From: Marinomonas algicola
GTDB lineage: Bacteria; Pseudomonadota; Gammaproteobacteria; Pseudomonadales; Marinomonadaceae
Length of the DNA: 64,000 nucleotides
Direction of reading: 5' to 3'
Assembly (NCBI RefSeq): GCF_014805825.1
Contig: NZ_CP061941.1
Location: 3,410,001-3,474,000 of the forward strand
The notes below the pieces were generated by a model. It saw nothing but the letters and a program-made list of their open reading frames with translations, searched no databases and was not told the DNA's origin. The position numbers and the translations under genes were made by a program. Position 1 is the first letter of the stretch. Each line of letters opens with the position of its first letter. Below are positions 34,403 through 44,410 of the stretch, piece by piece.

Positions 34403-36382
34403 CTACCTCACCGCACTTAACAATGCTTGGAATGTATCTCTTGCTGCCGTTATTACCTGCGCAGAAGCCGAATAGGACTGTTGGAATCGAACCAGTTTAA
34501 CGGCTTCCTCATCCATACTAACGCCTGAAACCTCGTCTCGCCTATTCAAACTTTGCTGCAACACAATGTCACTTGAATCTAAATTTAATTTTAAAGACCG
34601 TGCCTCACTACCGACATTAGTCACGAGAGCGGTATAACTTTGTGTAAAAGATCGACCACCCTCAATCACGCCCTTATTCTGAAGCTCGGCTAATTTTAGA
34701 CCGTTAAAGTTATCGCCTCGGCCCGCTGTATTAAACGCCATCGCAAAACTATCACCAGGTGTTGGGACAGATGAAATTGAAACATCGTAACCAGAAGCGG
34801 CCAATCCGGCTTGATCCAGTAGATTATTATAGTCGGTAACCCCAGAAACGGTGGCCAAAACATTCCCTCCACCATCTAGAACTTCGTATTCATCAGATAA
34901 GGTAAATCGAATAGACTGTGGTGCGGCAGGATCGAGCCCCCCACCAAACACAAAGCTTGAGGTTGCTGGGTCGGTATCCGTGATGTTAGATAAACTAATG
35001 TTTGCATCAGAAATATTCGCCGACGCGCTGGACACCGTAACAGGGGCATTTAACGCCAGCTGTTCACCCGACCCCATTGACACGTCAAGCCCTCGAGCGG
35101 CTCCGCTTGTGGGTGTAAATTGATAAAGGTCACCATTTTCAAAGGGAACAGTAGGGTCGGCCTGTAAGCGAACTTCTATTCCTAGCCCGGGAATCGATAC
35201 ATAGCCATCGGCAGAAGGAACCGCGGTGGCAAGATCGACACTGACCAACACCCCATTCGCCTTCCCATTAGCATCAAACCCTTTAACGTCAAACGTCGTC
35301 GCGGACGTCATGGTTAGATTATAAGTATCGGTTGTAATTTCACTCGATTTTCCCGCTTCAGGACGAACTTTAACACTATGGGACAAACTTGAGTTGTCGG
35401 CTTTTTGATTTATTTGAACAGCATCAAGTGAAAAAAGATTTTTACCGTATTCACCATTATAATCTAGGCCTAACTTATTTTGCTCATTCATAGTGTCGGC
35501 TAGAACAATGGCCTGTTGGCCTAAACGTCGATCCATTTCAGTCAGCATATCATTACGATAATCCATCAGCGCACCAAGCTGACCACCTAAAGAATCGTTA
35601 TTCAATCCAATTTCATAGCGACCGAAATCCAAGGTTAAATCGTATTCGGTAGGATCAAGCTCATTAGGTGATAACTTCAACGTCTTAGTATCATCTTGTA
35701 ATACCAAAGGTTGCCCATTTTTCAATTGAAGCTCCATCAAGCCATTACTATCATAAGACAGCTTAACCTCAATCATTTCACTAATGCTTCGCGCCAGCTC
35801 TTCCTGCTGGTCTCTTAACTCATTAGCAACACGCCCACCCACCGTTTCTTGAACCAATATCTTTTCATTTAAATTCGCGACTTGAGCCGATAACTGATTA
35901 ATCTCGTCAATAACAGAATTAAGTTGATTATTCGCCAGCTGATTTTGATCTTCAACAAAACCTGCTAACTCATTGTATTGACTAACCATGTTATTAAAAT
36001 TGTTAAACGCGCTGTCACGTGTTGCTAAATTCGTCGGATCGGCATTCACCGACTGCAAGGCTGAAAACATGTTATCAAGATACGTATTCAAGGATACCGA
36101 CTGATCGCCTACAATTTCATCGGCTGTTGAGGCTAATTGATAAAACTTTTCATAATAATGGTTCAGAGAGGTATCCGCGCGAACTTGCTGGTTCAGGAAC
36201 TGATCAACGACTCGCTCGGTATCTCGTACCTCGACCCCACCATTCAATGTGGAAGATAGAACCGTGGTTTGTCGATTAAAGCCAGCCGTATTAACGTTAG
36301 AGGTATTCTGCCCCGTCGTTGTAATGAGAGCATTACTGGCTTGAATACCAGATAATCCAATTGAATATAAGCTTGCAGCCAT
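34403..36382 (-). CDS. flgK: Hook-filament junction protein FlgK
   Basis: FlgK (HAP1) is the first junction protein on the hook. The 659-residue protein has the N-terminal IGLSGIQASNALITTTGQNTSNVNTAGFNRQ rod/hook motif and a C-terminal EEAVKLVRFQQSYSASAQVI helix, both diagnostic. The middle is variable, with DUF1522-like beta regions. A sigma-28 promoter lies upstream, and flgL plus an HD-GYP gene follow in the same run. Confidence 0.96.
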   Translation of the reverse strand: MAASLYSIGLSGIQASNALITTTGQNTSNVNTAGFNRQTTVLSSTLNGGVEVRDTERVVDQFLNQQVRADTSLNHYYEKFYQLASTADEIVGDQSVSLNTYLDNMFSALQSVNADPTNLATRDSAFNNFNNMVSQYNELAGFVEDQNQLANNQLNSVIDEINQLSAQVANLNEKILVQETVGGRVANELRDQQEELARSISEMIEVKLSYDSNGLMELQLKNGQPLVLQDDTKTLKLSPNELDPTEYDLTLDFGRYEIGLNNDSLGGQLGALMDYRNDMLTEMDRRLGQQAIVLADTMNEQNKLGLDYNGEYGKNLFSLDAVQINQKADNSSLSHSVKVRPEAGKSSEITTDTYNLTMTSATTFDVKGFDANGKANGVLVSVDLATAVPSADGYVSIPGLGIEVRLQADPTVPFENGDLYQFTPTSGAARGLDVSMGSGEQLALNAPVTVSSASANISDANISLSNITDTDPATSSFVFGGGLDPAAPQSIRFTLSDEYEVLDGGGNVLATVSGVTDYNNLLDQAGLAASGYDVSISSVPTPGDSFAMAFNTAGRGDNFNGLKLAELQNKGVIEGGRSFTQSYTALVTNVGSEARSLKLNLDSSDIVLQQSLNRRDEVSGVSMDEEAVKLVRFQQSYSASAQVITAARDTFQALLSAVR

Positions 36383-36444
36383 AATGACTTACCTCGATTT
36401 CACTTTGTCTTTTCCAGGCTAGGAACTTAGCAAGGATATTAAGT

Positions 36445-36471
36445 ATATCGGTTAGGCATGCAAAAACTTGA
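36445..36471 (-). promoter_or_regulatory. Sigma-28 promoter of flgK-flgL-HD-GYP
   Basis: On the minus strand TCAAGTTT, 11 bases, ACCGATAT: 12 of 16 positions match the sigma-28 consensus. It lies 60-90 bases before the flgK start in the gap after flgJ, so late expression of the junction proteins is likely. Confidence 0.6.
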
Positions 36472-36498
36472 CCACTTTATAAAGAATATAAGAGAGAC

Positions 36499-37500
36499 CT
36501 AAAGAAGTGTTTTAAACCATTTACTTGAGAGGATATTACCTATTTTTTGACTGTAGTTAGGGTCCGTCGCGTACCCACCTTTCTGCAAATAAGCGGCAAA
36601 CATTGCCGCATTATCGCCTGCCATTAAGGCATCTTTATACCGCTCACTGTCTTGTAGAAAACGAGCGTAATCATTAAAGCTTTCAGAGAAGGAATTATAA
36701 GCTCGAAACGGGGCCTTCTGTTTTTTTGCAACGCCATCTTCATACTCAAGCGTTGTAACAACCGCTCGATCTCCTTGCCAGCGAGAGTCCGCCTTTATCC
36801 CAAACATATTAAAGCTTGCACTACCATCCGCTTTGGCAATAGGAAACTTTCCCCAACCTGTCTCCAGCGCGGCTTGAGCTAGAATAGCTTTAGGATCAAC
36901 CCCAAGTTGCCTACCCGCCTCTTGAGCTAACGGCCAAAGGCGCTCAACAAAGGTTTCAGGGGAATCAAATATCACACTTTTAACCGGCACAGTATCCGCT
37001 TGAGATGCATCTAAAGCCCCAACTTTAACCGCCGTTGAGTCAACAGTTTTTGCCGATTCCGCTTTTTCTAACAGGCGCCTCCCTGCCTCTTGCGCCATCA
37101 ACTGAATCTTTGCCAAGTCTTGTGAAGCAATACTTTGTAGCAATTTGGAGTCACCTTCTACATCACCTGTTGCAGCCGATAAAGAAGCACTACCACGGCC
37201 CTCGAATTGACGAATGAGAGCGTCCGCTAAACCCACACCACCGGAGGTCGACATTGATTGAGCCATTTGAGAATCTAACATGTCTTCGTATTGCCTAGTT
37301 TGATTACTGGAAAATAAATCTGTACCACCAATAACCTCATTAGCGCTGCGCATATTCTTCAACAACATACCAATAAAAATAGATTCAAACTCTTGAGCCA
37401 CTCGCTTTAAAGCCGCATCAGGGTCTTTCTGAGCCTGCGTTTTTAAATTCGCTAAAGAGGAAAAGTCGCCATAAAACTCATTAGCATTAATTTTATTCAT
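36499..37500 (-). CDS. flgJ: Flagellar rod protein / peptidoglycan hydrolase FlgJ
   Basis: FlgJ caps the growing rod and opens the peptidoglycan. The 333-residue protein has the rod-binding domain (FESIFIGMLLKNMRSANE, residues about 39-95) and a C-terminal glucosaminidase-type domain (ILAQAALETGWGKFPI, with the catalytic Glu, then FNMFGIKADSRW). This two-domain form is usual in gammaproteobacteria. It follows flgI by 37 bp. Confidence 0.95.
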   Translation of the reverse strand: MNKINANEFYGDFSSLANLKTQAQKDPDAALKRVAQEFESIFIGMLLKNMRSANEVIGGTDLFSSNQTRQYEDMLDSQMAQSMSTSGGVGLADALIRQFEGRGSASLSAATGDVEGDSKLLQSIASQDLAKIQLMAQEAGRRLLEKAESAKTVDSTAVKVGALDASQADTVPVKSVIFDSPETFVERLWPLAQEAGRQLGVDPKAILAQAALETGWGKFPIAKADGSASFNMFGIKADSRWQGDRAVVTTLEYEDGVAKKQKAPFRAYNSFSESFNDYARFLQDSERYKDALMAGDNAAMFAAYLQKGGYATDPNYSQKIGNILSSKWFKTLL

Positions 37501-37537
37501 AACGTCCTCTCACTTGCGAATTCAAAAACATAAAACG

Positions 37538-38623
37538 CTATATTACAACAAGGTCTGCATTCAAAGCGCCCGCTTGTTTGAGACCCTCAAGTATCGCCAT
37601 CACATCACCCGGTGCAGCACCGACCTGATTAACCGCTCTTATAATATCATTCAAAGAAGCCCCAGGATCAAAAAGAAACATATGACCACTATTTTCATCA
37701 ACCGTAATTTCGGTGCGAGGAGCCAAGATTGTCTCGCCACCAGCCAACGCATTAGGCTGGCCGATTTCAGGATTTTCTTTAATGGTTACCGTTAAACTAC
37801 CGTGCGTCACGGCCGCTGGCGTTACCGTCACGTTTTGACCAATAATAATGGTTCCTGTCCGTGAGTTAATGACTATTTTCGCTCTCTCCTTGCCCAGCTC
37901 AACCTCTAGATTTTCTAAAATGGACAAGAATGAAACCCTCTGGCTTGGGTCTCTTGGCGCCGATACCCGGATAGACGTTGCATCTAAGGTTTGCGCAATA
38001 TTTGGTCCCAATAAATTATTAATACGATCGGCTACGTGTTTCGCCGTCGTAAAGTCGGGGCGATTCAAGTTGAAGGTTAATGTGTCACCTCGATTAAAAC
38101 TATTCGGCACAACCCGCTCTACAGAAGCACCATTTGGAATACGGCCAACCGTAGGAATATTAATCGATAATCTAGAGCCATCGGCGCCTTGAGCACCTAA
38201 ACCACCAACCACCAAGTTACCTTGGGCAATAGCATACACCTCACCATCCGCACCTTTTAATGTCGAAAGCAACAGAGTTCCCCCTCGCAAACTACTGGAA
38301 TTACCAATAGACGATACAGTCACATCAATACTTTGACCGGGTTTTGCAAAAGCAGGCAAGGTAGCGGTTAAAGAAACAGCCGCCACATTATCTGAATTCG
38401 TTTGCACCCCTTCCGGCAAGGTTATGCCAAATTGGGACAACATACTGGCAAAACTTTGCTCTGTAAAAGCCGTATTATCACCCGTACCATTTAAACCAAT
38501 GACCAAACCATAACCAAACAATTGGTTGTCACGAACACCTTCAACCGTAGTAATGTCTTTCAGCCTTTCAGCATAAGACACACTCGCCATCATCAGTAAA
38601 ATCAGTATAGTTAACAGTTTCAT
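37538..38623 (-). CDS. flgI: Flagellar P-ring protein FlgI
   Basis: FlgI builds the P ring around the rod in the peptidoglycan layer. The 361-residue precursor has a Sec signal peptide (MKLLTILILLMMASVSYA) and the family start RLKDITTVEGVRDNQLFGYGLVIGLNGTGD. The end (LNDIIRAVNQVGAAPGDVMAILEGLKQAGAL) is also typical. It needs FlgA, encoded at the far end of this region, for assembly. Confidence 0.97.
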   Translation of the reverse strand: MKLLTILILLMMASVSYAERLKDITTVEGVRDNQLFGYGLVIGLNGTGDNTAFTEQSFASMLSQFGITLPEGVQTNSDNVAAVSLTATLPAFAKPGQSIDVTVSSIGNSSSLRGGTLLLSTLKGADGEVYAIAQGNLVVGGLGAQGADGSRLSINIPTVGRIPNGASVERVVPNSFNRGDTLTFNLNRPDFTTAKHVADRINNLLGPNIAQTLDATSIRVSAPRDPSQRVSFLSILENLEVELGKERAKIVINSRTGTIIIGQNVTVTPAAVTHGSLTVTIKENPEIGQPNALAGGETILAPRTEITVDENSGHMFLFDPGASLNDIIRAVNQVGAAPGDVMAILEGLKQAGALNADLVVI

Positions 38624-38677
38624 AAGCTCAACCTGACAAAATAAAAAGCGTTCATAGCAAACCGTTCGACAAAAGCA

Positions 38678-39340
38678 TCAAAACGGCATCCAACTTGAGT
38701 TAACAAATCGACTCAACCAACCCTGCTTACTGCCTTCTGAAAGTTCACCTGTACCGGAATACGCAATACGAGCATCCGCTAATCGAGTGGAACTTACTGT
38801 GTTTTCCGCACTGATATCAGACTCTCTAACCAGACCAGACACTCGAATGTACTCTTGACCACGGTTTAGGGTAATCCATTTTTCACCACGTATTGCCAGC
38901 AGACCATTTGGATAAATATCATACACGGTAACCGTAATACTACCGGATAAACTATTACTTTGATTGGCATCAGCACTGCCTGAAAAGTCACTGTTCGTAC
39001 TGGGTAAATTTGTATCCAAACCAATCGGAATGCCTAATAAAGTAGGATTTGAAATAGTTGATGAGGACGACTTAGACACACTAGCATCATTTGACTTAGT
39101 AGACCGAGTACTTTCACTCAAGTTTATCGTCAGAATATCACCAATCCGTCTCGCCTTTTTGTCTCCAAAGAAAATATCCCCCATTCCCGCCTGATAAATA
39201 CCGCCATCCGCGTTTCGGTTTGCTTGTATATTTTCTTGAATGACAGGCGCATAAAAAGGATCATCAGAGGTCGGGGTTGGCTCCACTACCGCACAGCCCG
39301 TTAACCAAACACCTAAAGCCGCCAATATAAACAATCTCAT
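38678..39340 (-). CDS. flgH: Flagellar L-ring lipoprotein FlgH
   Basis: FlgH forms the outer-membrane L ring. The 220-residue precursor has a lipoprotein signal with lipobox LTGC (MRLFILAALGVWLTGC). GDILTINLSESTRSTKS, NPNGLLAIRGEKWITLNRGQEYIRVSG-type motifs and SSTRLADARIAYSGTGEL are diagnostic. It lies between flgG and flgI, as usual. Confidence 0.97.
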   Translation of the reverse strand: MRLFILAALGVWLTGCAVVEPTPTSDDPFYAPVIQENIQANRNADGGIYQAGMGDIFFGDKKARRIGDILTINLSESTRSTKSNDASVSKSSSSTISNPTLLGIPIGLDTNLPSTNSDFSGSADANQSNSLSGSITVTVYDIYPNGLLAIRGEKWITLNRGQEYIRVSGLVRESDISAENTVSSTRLADARIAYSGTGELSEGSKQGWLSRFVNSSWMPF

Positions 39341-39359
39341 ACTTTCACCTATTCACTTA

Positions 39360-40145
39360 TTAGAGCTGCTGAGTAACAAAACCTAACATTGAATCCGCTG
39401 TAGAAATGACTTTAGAATTCATCTCATAGGCTCTTTGAGTCGTAATCATATTCACCAGCTCTTCGACCGAATTGACATTCGATGCCTCCAACATCCCCTG
39501 ACGAAGTTCGCCAAGTGAATCTTCACCAGGAACACCAACAATAGGCGCGCCACTGGCATTTGTTTCCGCAAATAAGTTTTGCCCTAGCGCAGCCAGTCCA
39601 GAAGAGTTAATAAAACCGGCGATGTTAATAGCGCCCACTTCTTGGGTATCCGTTTCCCCAGCCCTAAGCACAGAAACGACACCATCGTCACCAATCGTGA
39701 TTTCCACCACATCGGGATCGATTGTCACGGCAGGCTCAAGAGGCAAACCATTTGGTGTCACGATTTGACCATTGCTGCTCAATTGAAAACTACCGTCTCT
39801 TGTATAGCCAATAGAACCATCAGGTTGCAGCACTTGAAAAAAGCCGTCACCCTGAATAGCCACATCCAACTGCCTGTCCGTAACGTTGTAATCCCCCTCA
39901 GAAAAGTCCTTTTGAGTCGCCGTAACACGAACACCAGAACCAATTTGCAGACCTGAAGGAAGCTCATTATTCTGAGTACTCAAACCGCCAGGTTGCCTAA
40001 CCGTATGGTACAAAAGGTCTTCAAATACAGCCCTGTCTTTTTTAAATCCAACAGTCGAAATGTTCGCTAAGTTATTTGAAACAACAGACAATTGCTTATC
40101 CATTGCGCTTAACCCAGTTTTACTAATCCAAAGAGCTGAATGCAT
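39360..40145 (-). CDS. flgG: Distal rod protein FlgG
   Basis: FlgG makes the distal rod. The 261-residue length matches the family. The N-terminal rod motif KTGLSAMDKQLSVVSNNLANIST is present and the C-terminus has SNVNSVEELVNMITTQRAYEMNSKVI. It follows flgF and precedes flgH with short gaps, so it belongs to the flgFGHIJ transcript. Confidence 0.97.
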   Translation of the reverse strand: MHSALWISKTGLSAMDKQLSVVSNNLANISTVGFKKDRAVFEDLLYHTVRQPGGLSTQNNELPSGLQIGSGVRVTATQKDFSEGDYNVTDRQLDVAIQGDGFFQVLQPDGSIGYTRDGSFQLSSNGQIVTPNGLPLEPAVTIDPDVVEITIGDDGVVSVLRAGETDTQEVGAINIAGFINSSGLAALGQNLFAETNASGAPIVGVPGEDSLGELRQGMLEASNVNSVEELVNMITTQRAYEMNSKVISTADSMLGFVTQQL

Positions 40146-40212
40146 ACTTTCACCTATAAAAAATTCTTTTCAAAACAAACATCCGTTTGCCTTCTCATAC
40201 TACAATCACTGT

Positions 40213-40956
40213 TTACGCATTACGCTGCAATATGCGTGCCGATGCATTTTCATTGTTCCTAACGGTGTCCATTACCTTAATATTTAACTCAAAGCGGCGA
40301 GACAGACTCATGATATGCGTCATCTCTTCGACAGCATTGACGTTACTGCTCTCTAAAAAGCCCGATATCACTTTCGCATTCGGGTTCTGCTCAAATGTCT
40401 GCCCCTCTTTACCGTAAATCAAGCCACTGTTACCCTTCTCTAATTGCTTAGTATCTGGATCAACGATTTTAAGTTGGTTAATAACAGCCGTTTCAGCCAA
40501 GCCAGCACCTTGTGGAATAATAGAAATGGTGCCATCGTCGCCAATGGTAATTTTATCGAGAGGAGGAAGGAAAATTGGACCGGCATTGCCCATGACTGGC
40601 AAACCTGTACCGGTCACCAGCTGACCAATAGACGTTATTTGCAAATCCCCTGCGCGGGTGTAAGCCTCACGGCCAAGCTCATCCTGTACCGTGATGAACC
40701 CCTTATCTTGCACAGCAATATCAAGGTCACGACTTGTTTGAATGAGATTGCCCGCTTCAAATCGGGTTCCAGGGTTTTCCGTCATAGCAAAAACGCGGGA
40801 CGGAAAATGCTCACCGTTAATTTGCATTGAACGGGCTTGTTCAAAATCAGAACGAAAGCCGGTAGTACTGACATTAGCCAAGTTGTTTGCATGAATCGAC
40901 TGAGCATGCATTGTCTGCTTGCCGCCGCTCATTGCTAAATAGAGTGCTCTATCCAT
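40213..40956 (-). CDS. flgF: Proximal rod protein FlgF
   Basis: FlgF is one of the proximal rod subunits. The 247-residue form starts MDRALYLAMSGGKQTMHAQS, with NNLANVSTTGF and a C-terminal SSNVNAVEEMTHIMSLSRRFELN motif. The ATG chosen has GAGGG 8 bases upstream; a TTG five codons earlier is less likely. A sigma-54-like promoter lies just before it, so it probably heads the flgFGHIJ unit. Confidence 0.95.
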   Translation of the reverse strand: MDRALYLAMSGGKQTMHAQSIHANNLANVSTTGFRSDFEQARSMQINGEHFPSRVFAMTENPGTRFEAGNLIQTSRDLDIAVQDKGFITVQDELGREAYTRAGDLQITSIGQLVTGTGLPVMGNAGPIFLPPLDKITIGDDGTISIIPQGAGLAETAVINQLKIVDPDTKQLEKGNSGLIYGKEGQTFEQNPNAKVISGFLESSNVNAVEEMTHIMSLSRRFELNIKVMDTVRNNENASARILQRNA

Positions 40957-40993
40957 TAGCCATACCCTCAAAATAAGAATCTAGCTAATACAA

Positions 40994-41009
40994 TACAAAA
41001 AATATGCCA
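40994..41009 (-). promoter_or_regulatory. Sigma-54-like promoter of flgF
   Basis: On the minus strand TGGCATATTTTTTGTA aligns with the sigma-54 consensus TGGCACG-N4-TTGCA, with GG and the -12 dinucleotide in exact register; the -12 pair is GT rather than GC. It is 38 bases from the flgF start and just past the flgE terminator. Confidence 0.5.
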
Positions 41010-41050
41010 ATAGGAATGAGCACAAAGAAATACAGAAACAACAGACGCAC

Positions 41051-41080
41051 AAAAGCCCTCCCTATCATAAGGAAGGGCTT
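41051..41080 (-). terminator. Terminator after flgE
   Basis: A stem of AAGCCCTTCC against GGGAGGGCTT (one bulge) with a short loop and a following TTTT on the minus strand lies 15 bases past the flgE stop. Confidence 0.75.
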
Positions 41081-41094
41081 GGTATTTCAACCTA

Positions 41095-42795
41095 TTAACG
41101 TAAGTTAATTATCGTCTGAGTAACCGTATTCTCTGTCTCTAAGGTTTTAGAGTTGGCTTGATAGTTTCTCTGAGCTTCAATCAAAGCAACCAGTTCAGAG
41201 GTTAAATCAACGTTGGACTCCTCAAGAGCGCCCCCACGAATACCACCTAACGTACCTGTATTCGCTCGGCCAATGTTTGCCACTCCGGAGCTTGAGCTTG
41301 CCACCCAAGCCGTATCACCAGCAGGACTCAACCCATCCGTATTATCAAATGTAGCCAATGCAATCTGACCTAAAACCGCCGTTTGTTGATTTGTATAGGT
41401 CGCCATCAAAAAGCCATCTTCATCAAAAGACACTCCTTGTAACTCACCAGCCGCAAAACCATCTTGCTCAAATCGGTCCGTACTGGTTAACGCGTATTGC
41501 GTTGTTCCAGTAAGATCCACAGGAATAGTCGCCGTTGGATCAGTTGGATCAAAACCAGTAATTGAAAGCTGAATAGGTGAAGAGATAGCAAAAGGAGGAA
41601 ACCCTTCATACGTACCCGATAAATTACCCGCCGCATCAAATGTCACAACCGTATCTTCTGGTACAAAACGCGTCTCAGCCGCCGTAACCGGATCAGTAAA
41701 CGTTTGCTTACCATCAACCGTCACTTTCAATTCGTACGTATTCGACTCACCTTGCTGAATAAAATAATAACCCACTGTGTGCTTCTCACCCAGTGTGTCA
41801 TAAATATTCTTCGTATTACCGTAAGTATAGCTTGCTGGGTCGGCAGGATCGAAAGACTTCCTCGCCACATTCGTCGGCTCAATCACATTAGCAACCGTCA
41901 ATGTATCAGCAATCGCAATACCATTTAAATTGCCTGCTAAGGCAAAATCAGCTTGAACCAAGTTAGTAATATCAGTGACTTCCGGCTCTCCCGCGCCTGA
42001 ATAAAGAACCTGAGATCCTCCAGGTTGAATAACCCCAACTGAATCTCGATAACCATCGGCACCATTAAAAGTAATATGTTGATCGGCTAACCATTCGTTA
42101 CCCGCATCATCAACAGGAGACCCATCAACGGTTGCATAAACCTGATACGTATTAGGCAGTTCAGATTTAGCATAAAAGTAAGTAACGATGTGATTTTGAG
42201 GAGGCACCTGCCCATCCGCCACCGTCTGTGTTTGAGTATAATTAAAGGTCTCAGGATCCGTTGGATCAAAAATAGCGTCTATGTAAGCAGGAACGTCTTC
42301 AGACTCCGAATCTAAGTTAGCCTGAATTGAAATGGCCGTTGTAGCTTGCGGCGCAATACGCTCAGTGGGCACAATTAGATTTTCAAGATTACCACCAATG
42401 ATACCTTCAACGGCATTATAGCCTTGAACATTTGCGCCATCGTTCGTTACCAGATAACCTTCTTCATCTAATTTGAAGTCACCCGCTCGCGTAAACGCCT
42501 GAGTCCCCCCCACATCCAAAACAAAGAAGCCAGTTCCATCAACCGCTAAATCAAGGTTGCTCCCTGTATCAGAAATATTACCAGGAGCAAACTGCTGGGC
42601 CACATTATTCACACTGACACCAGAACCGATAGCATTACTACTACCTGCACCCAAGACGCTCGTATTATAAAGATCTCCGAACTCAACACGAGAGCGTTTA
42701 AAGCCAGTCGTATCGGAGTTTGCTATATTATTACCTGTAACACTCAAAAAATCCGCAGAAGCTTTGATGCCTGAAAGTGCTGTATTAAATCCCAT
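41095..42795 (-). CDS. flgE: Flagellar hook protein FlgE
   Basis: FlgE polymerises into the hook. The 566-residue protein has the N-terminal NTALSGIKASADFLSVTGNNIANSDTTGF motif and the C-terminal ESNVDLTSELVALIEAQRNYQANSKTL motif. The centre is long and variable, with repeated FDPTDP motifs, making it longer than the roughly 400-residue enteric hook protein. It follows flgD by 12 bp and ends the flgBCDE unit, marked by a hairpin. Confidence 0.96.
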   Translation of the reverse strand: MGFNTALSGIKASADFLSVTGNNIANSDTTGFKRSRVEFGDLYNTSVLGAGSSNAIGSGVSVNNVAQQFAPGNISDTGSNLDLAVDGTGFFVLDVGGTQAFTRAGDFKLDEEGYLVTNDGANVQGYNAVEGIIGGNLENLIVPTERIAPQATTAISIQANLDSESEDVPAYIDAIFDPTDPETFNYTQTQTVADGQVPPQNHIVTYFYAKSELPNTYQVYATVDGSPVDDAGNEWLADQHITFNGADGYRDSVGVIQPGGSQVLYSGAGEPEVTDITNLVQADFALAGNLNGIAIADTLTVANVIEPTNVARKSFDPADPASYTYGNTKNIYDTLGEKHTVGYYFIQQGESNTYELKVTVDGKQTFTDPVTAAETRFVPEDTVVTFDAAGNLSGTYEGFPPFAISSPIQLSITGFDPTDPTATIPVDLTGTTQYALTSTDRFEQDGFAAGELQGVSFDEDGFLMATYTNQQTAVLGQIALATFDNTDGLSPAGDTAWVASSSSGVANIGRANTGTLGGIRGGALEESNVDLTSELVALIEAQRNYQANSKTLETENTVTQTIINLR

Positions 42796-42807
42796 AACGC
42801 CCTCCGA

Positions 42808-43500
42808 TTAACCTACTATTTCCAATTCACCAGACAATTTTAATTTACCATGACCAGCAACATTAAGTTCGGTACCATTAGCACCATTAATTGTGACACC
42901 CTGAATCTTCGAAGGAAGCAAGGTAGATAACTCAACCACGTCACCCTCAAAGGTTTGTGAGGACGCAGAAAACTGATAATTGCCAGGTGGCAAAGGATTG
43001 CCATCTTTATCCATGCCATCCCATTTAAACTCATTCGACGATAAATCAAACTCATCAATGACACGGCCATTCGCATCAGAAACCGTCAGACGTGTCGATT
43101 TCGCATCCTCTGGAATACTGACCCTCACATCAATAAGGCCATTCTCAGAAAGCTCAGCCGACTTCTGCGAAACGAACACAGACTTTCCAACCAAGGTCGT
43201 CGCTCCCAAAGCTTGACTTGATGTTATTGAGGCCGCCATGTTTTCTAACCGTGAAGAAATTGTCCCAAGTTGCTCTACTTGATTAAACTGAGACATTTGC
43301 GCCACCATGTCATTGGTATCTTGCGGCGCCGTTGGGTCTTGATTTTTAAGCTGCTCAATATAGAGCGTCATAAAGACATCTTGATCCCCAATGCTCGCCT
43401 TTTCAACAGCCGTTTGAGAATCAATACCTGCAGACGCCTTAGCCTTATCAGTGCCATACTGGGCAATCAAACTGTTTAAACCATTATTTACTTCAGCCAT
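42808..43500 (-). CDS. flgD: Flagellar hook assembly protein FlgD
   Basis: FlgD is the hook cap scaffold and is not kept in the finished flagellum. The 230-residue protein has the N-terminal FMTLYIEQLKNQDPTAPQDTNDMVAQMSQFNQVEQL motif and a C-terminal FLIG-like/FlgD Ig-type region with FKWDGMDKDGNPLPPGNY. It follows flgC by 10 bp and precedes flgE. Confidence 0.95.
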   Translation of the reverse strand: MAEVNNGLNSLIAQYGTDKAKASAGIDSQTAVEKASIGDQDVFMTLYIEQLKNQDPTAPQDTNDMVAQMSQFNQVEQLGTISSRLENMAASITSSQALGATTLVGKSVFVSQKSAELSENGLIDVRVSIPEDAKSTRLTVSDANGRVIDEFDLSSNEFKWDGMDKDGNPLPPGNYQFSASSQTFEGDVVELSTLLPSKIQGVTINGANGTELNVAGHGKLKLSGELEIVG

Positions 43501-43510
43501 ACATCACCCC

Positions 43511-43960
43511 TTAAGATTGACCAAGCGTCAAGACTTTCTGCATCATACTTTTAGCAGAGTTCATGATCTCAACGTTTGTTTGAAAAGAGCGAGAAGCAGA
43601 CATCATATCGGCCATTTCCTCTACAGGGTTTACGTTTGGATAAAACACAAAACCGCTTTCATTTGCCATAGGGTGATCAGGCTCATACCTTGGTTCTAAA
43701 GGCGCATCAGACTCAATAATCCCCTTAACTTGAACGCCGATGCCAGCTCCCATGCCATTATCGTTAACATTATTCCAACCATGCGCTTGCATCGATTGAT
43801 CAAACATTTCAGCAAAAACAGGTTTGCGAGCGCGATAGGTTTGATCGGCAGAGCTTGAGACACTGTCAACATTCGCAATATTACTGGCAACCGTATTTAA
43901 ACGAACACTTTGAGCGCTCATTGCCGAGCCAGCGATGGCAAAAATATTATTTAAAGACAT
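43511..43960 (-). CDS. flgC: Proximal rod protein FlgC
   Basis: FlgC is a proximal rod protein. The 149-residue product has the rod motif FAIAGSAMSAQSVRLNTVASNIANVDSV at the N-terminus and a C-terminal VNPVEEMADMMSASRSFQTNVEIMNSAKSMM motif. It follows flgB by 2 bp. Confidence 0.96.
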   Translation of the reverse strand: MSLNNIFAIAGSAMSAQSVRLNTVASNIANVDSVSSSADQTYRARKPVFAEMFDQSMQAHGWNNVNDNGMGAGIGVQVKGIIESDAPLEPRYEPDHPMANESGFVFYPNVNPVEEMADMMSASRSFQTNVEIMNSAKSMMQKVLTLGQS

Positions 43961-43962
43961 AC

Positions 43963-44367
43963 TTATTGCCCTCCTGATAGAGCTTTCTTCATACCACTAA
44001 TCTTCCTATCCAAAAACAGGAAACTGGTATCAAACTGCAGTGAGTTTTGTGCAAACTCAGCCTGCTCTCTTTGCATATCAACCGTATTACCATCAATAGA
44101 TGGTTGACTTGGCGTGCGATACAGTAATTCATCAGAATCAACAGCGGAAAAACCTGACGACTTTGAAAAATGCTTATCACTTGTCGCCGTCATAGATAAT
44201 TGATTTCGAGTCGCGTCTTGCATCATAGACTCAAAGCTAATATCACGAGCTTTAAAGTTTGGCGTATCCGCATTAGCTATGTTATTTGCCAGAACGGCTG
44301 AACGAGCACTACGGTACAACAATGTTTTATCATGCCCAGCCAACGCGCCTTCAAATGTAATAGCCAT
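43963..44367 (-). CDS. flgB: Proximal rod protein FlgB
   Basis: FlgB is the first proximal rod subunit. The 134-residue protein contains YRSARSAVLANNIANADTPNFKARDISFE, the family signature. It is the first gene of flgBCDE and has a sigma-54 promoter directly upstream, the class III arrangement of polar flagella in Pseudomonas and Vibrio. Confidence 0.96.
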   Translation of the reverse strand: MAITFEGALAGHDKTLLYRSARSAVLANNIANADTPNFKARDISFESMMQDATRNQLSMTATSDKHFSKSSGFSAVDSDELLYRTPSQPSIDGNTVDMQREQAEFAQNSLQFDTSFLFLDRKISGMKKALSGGQ

Positions 44368-44410
44368 ATCGATAACCTTATTTATAACTTAATTCAATCT
44401 ACTATTGATT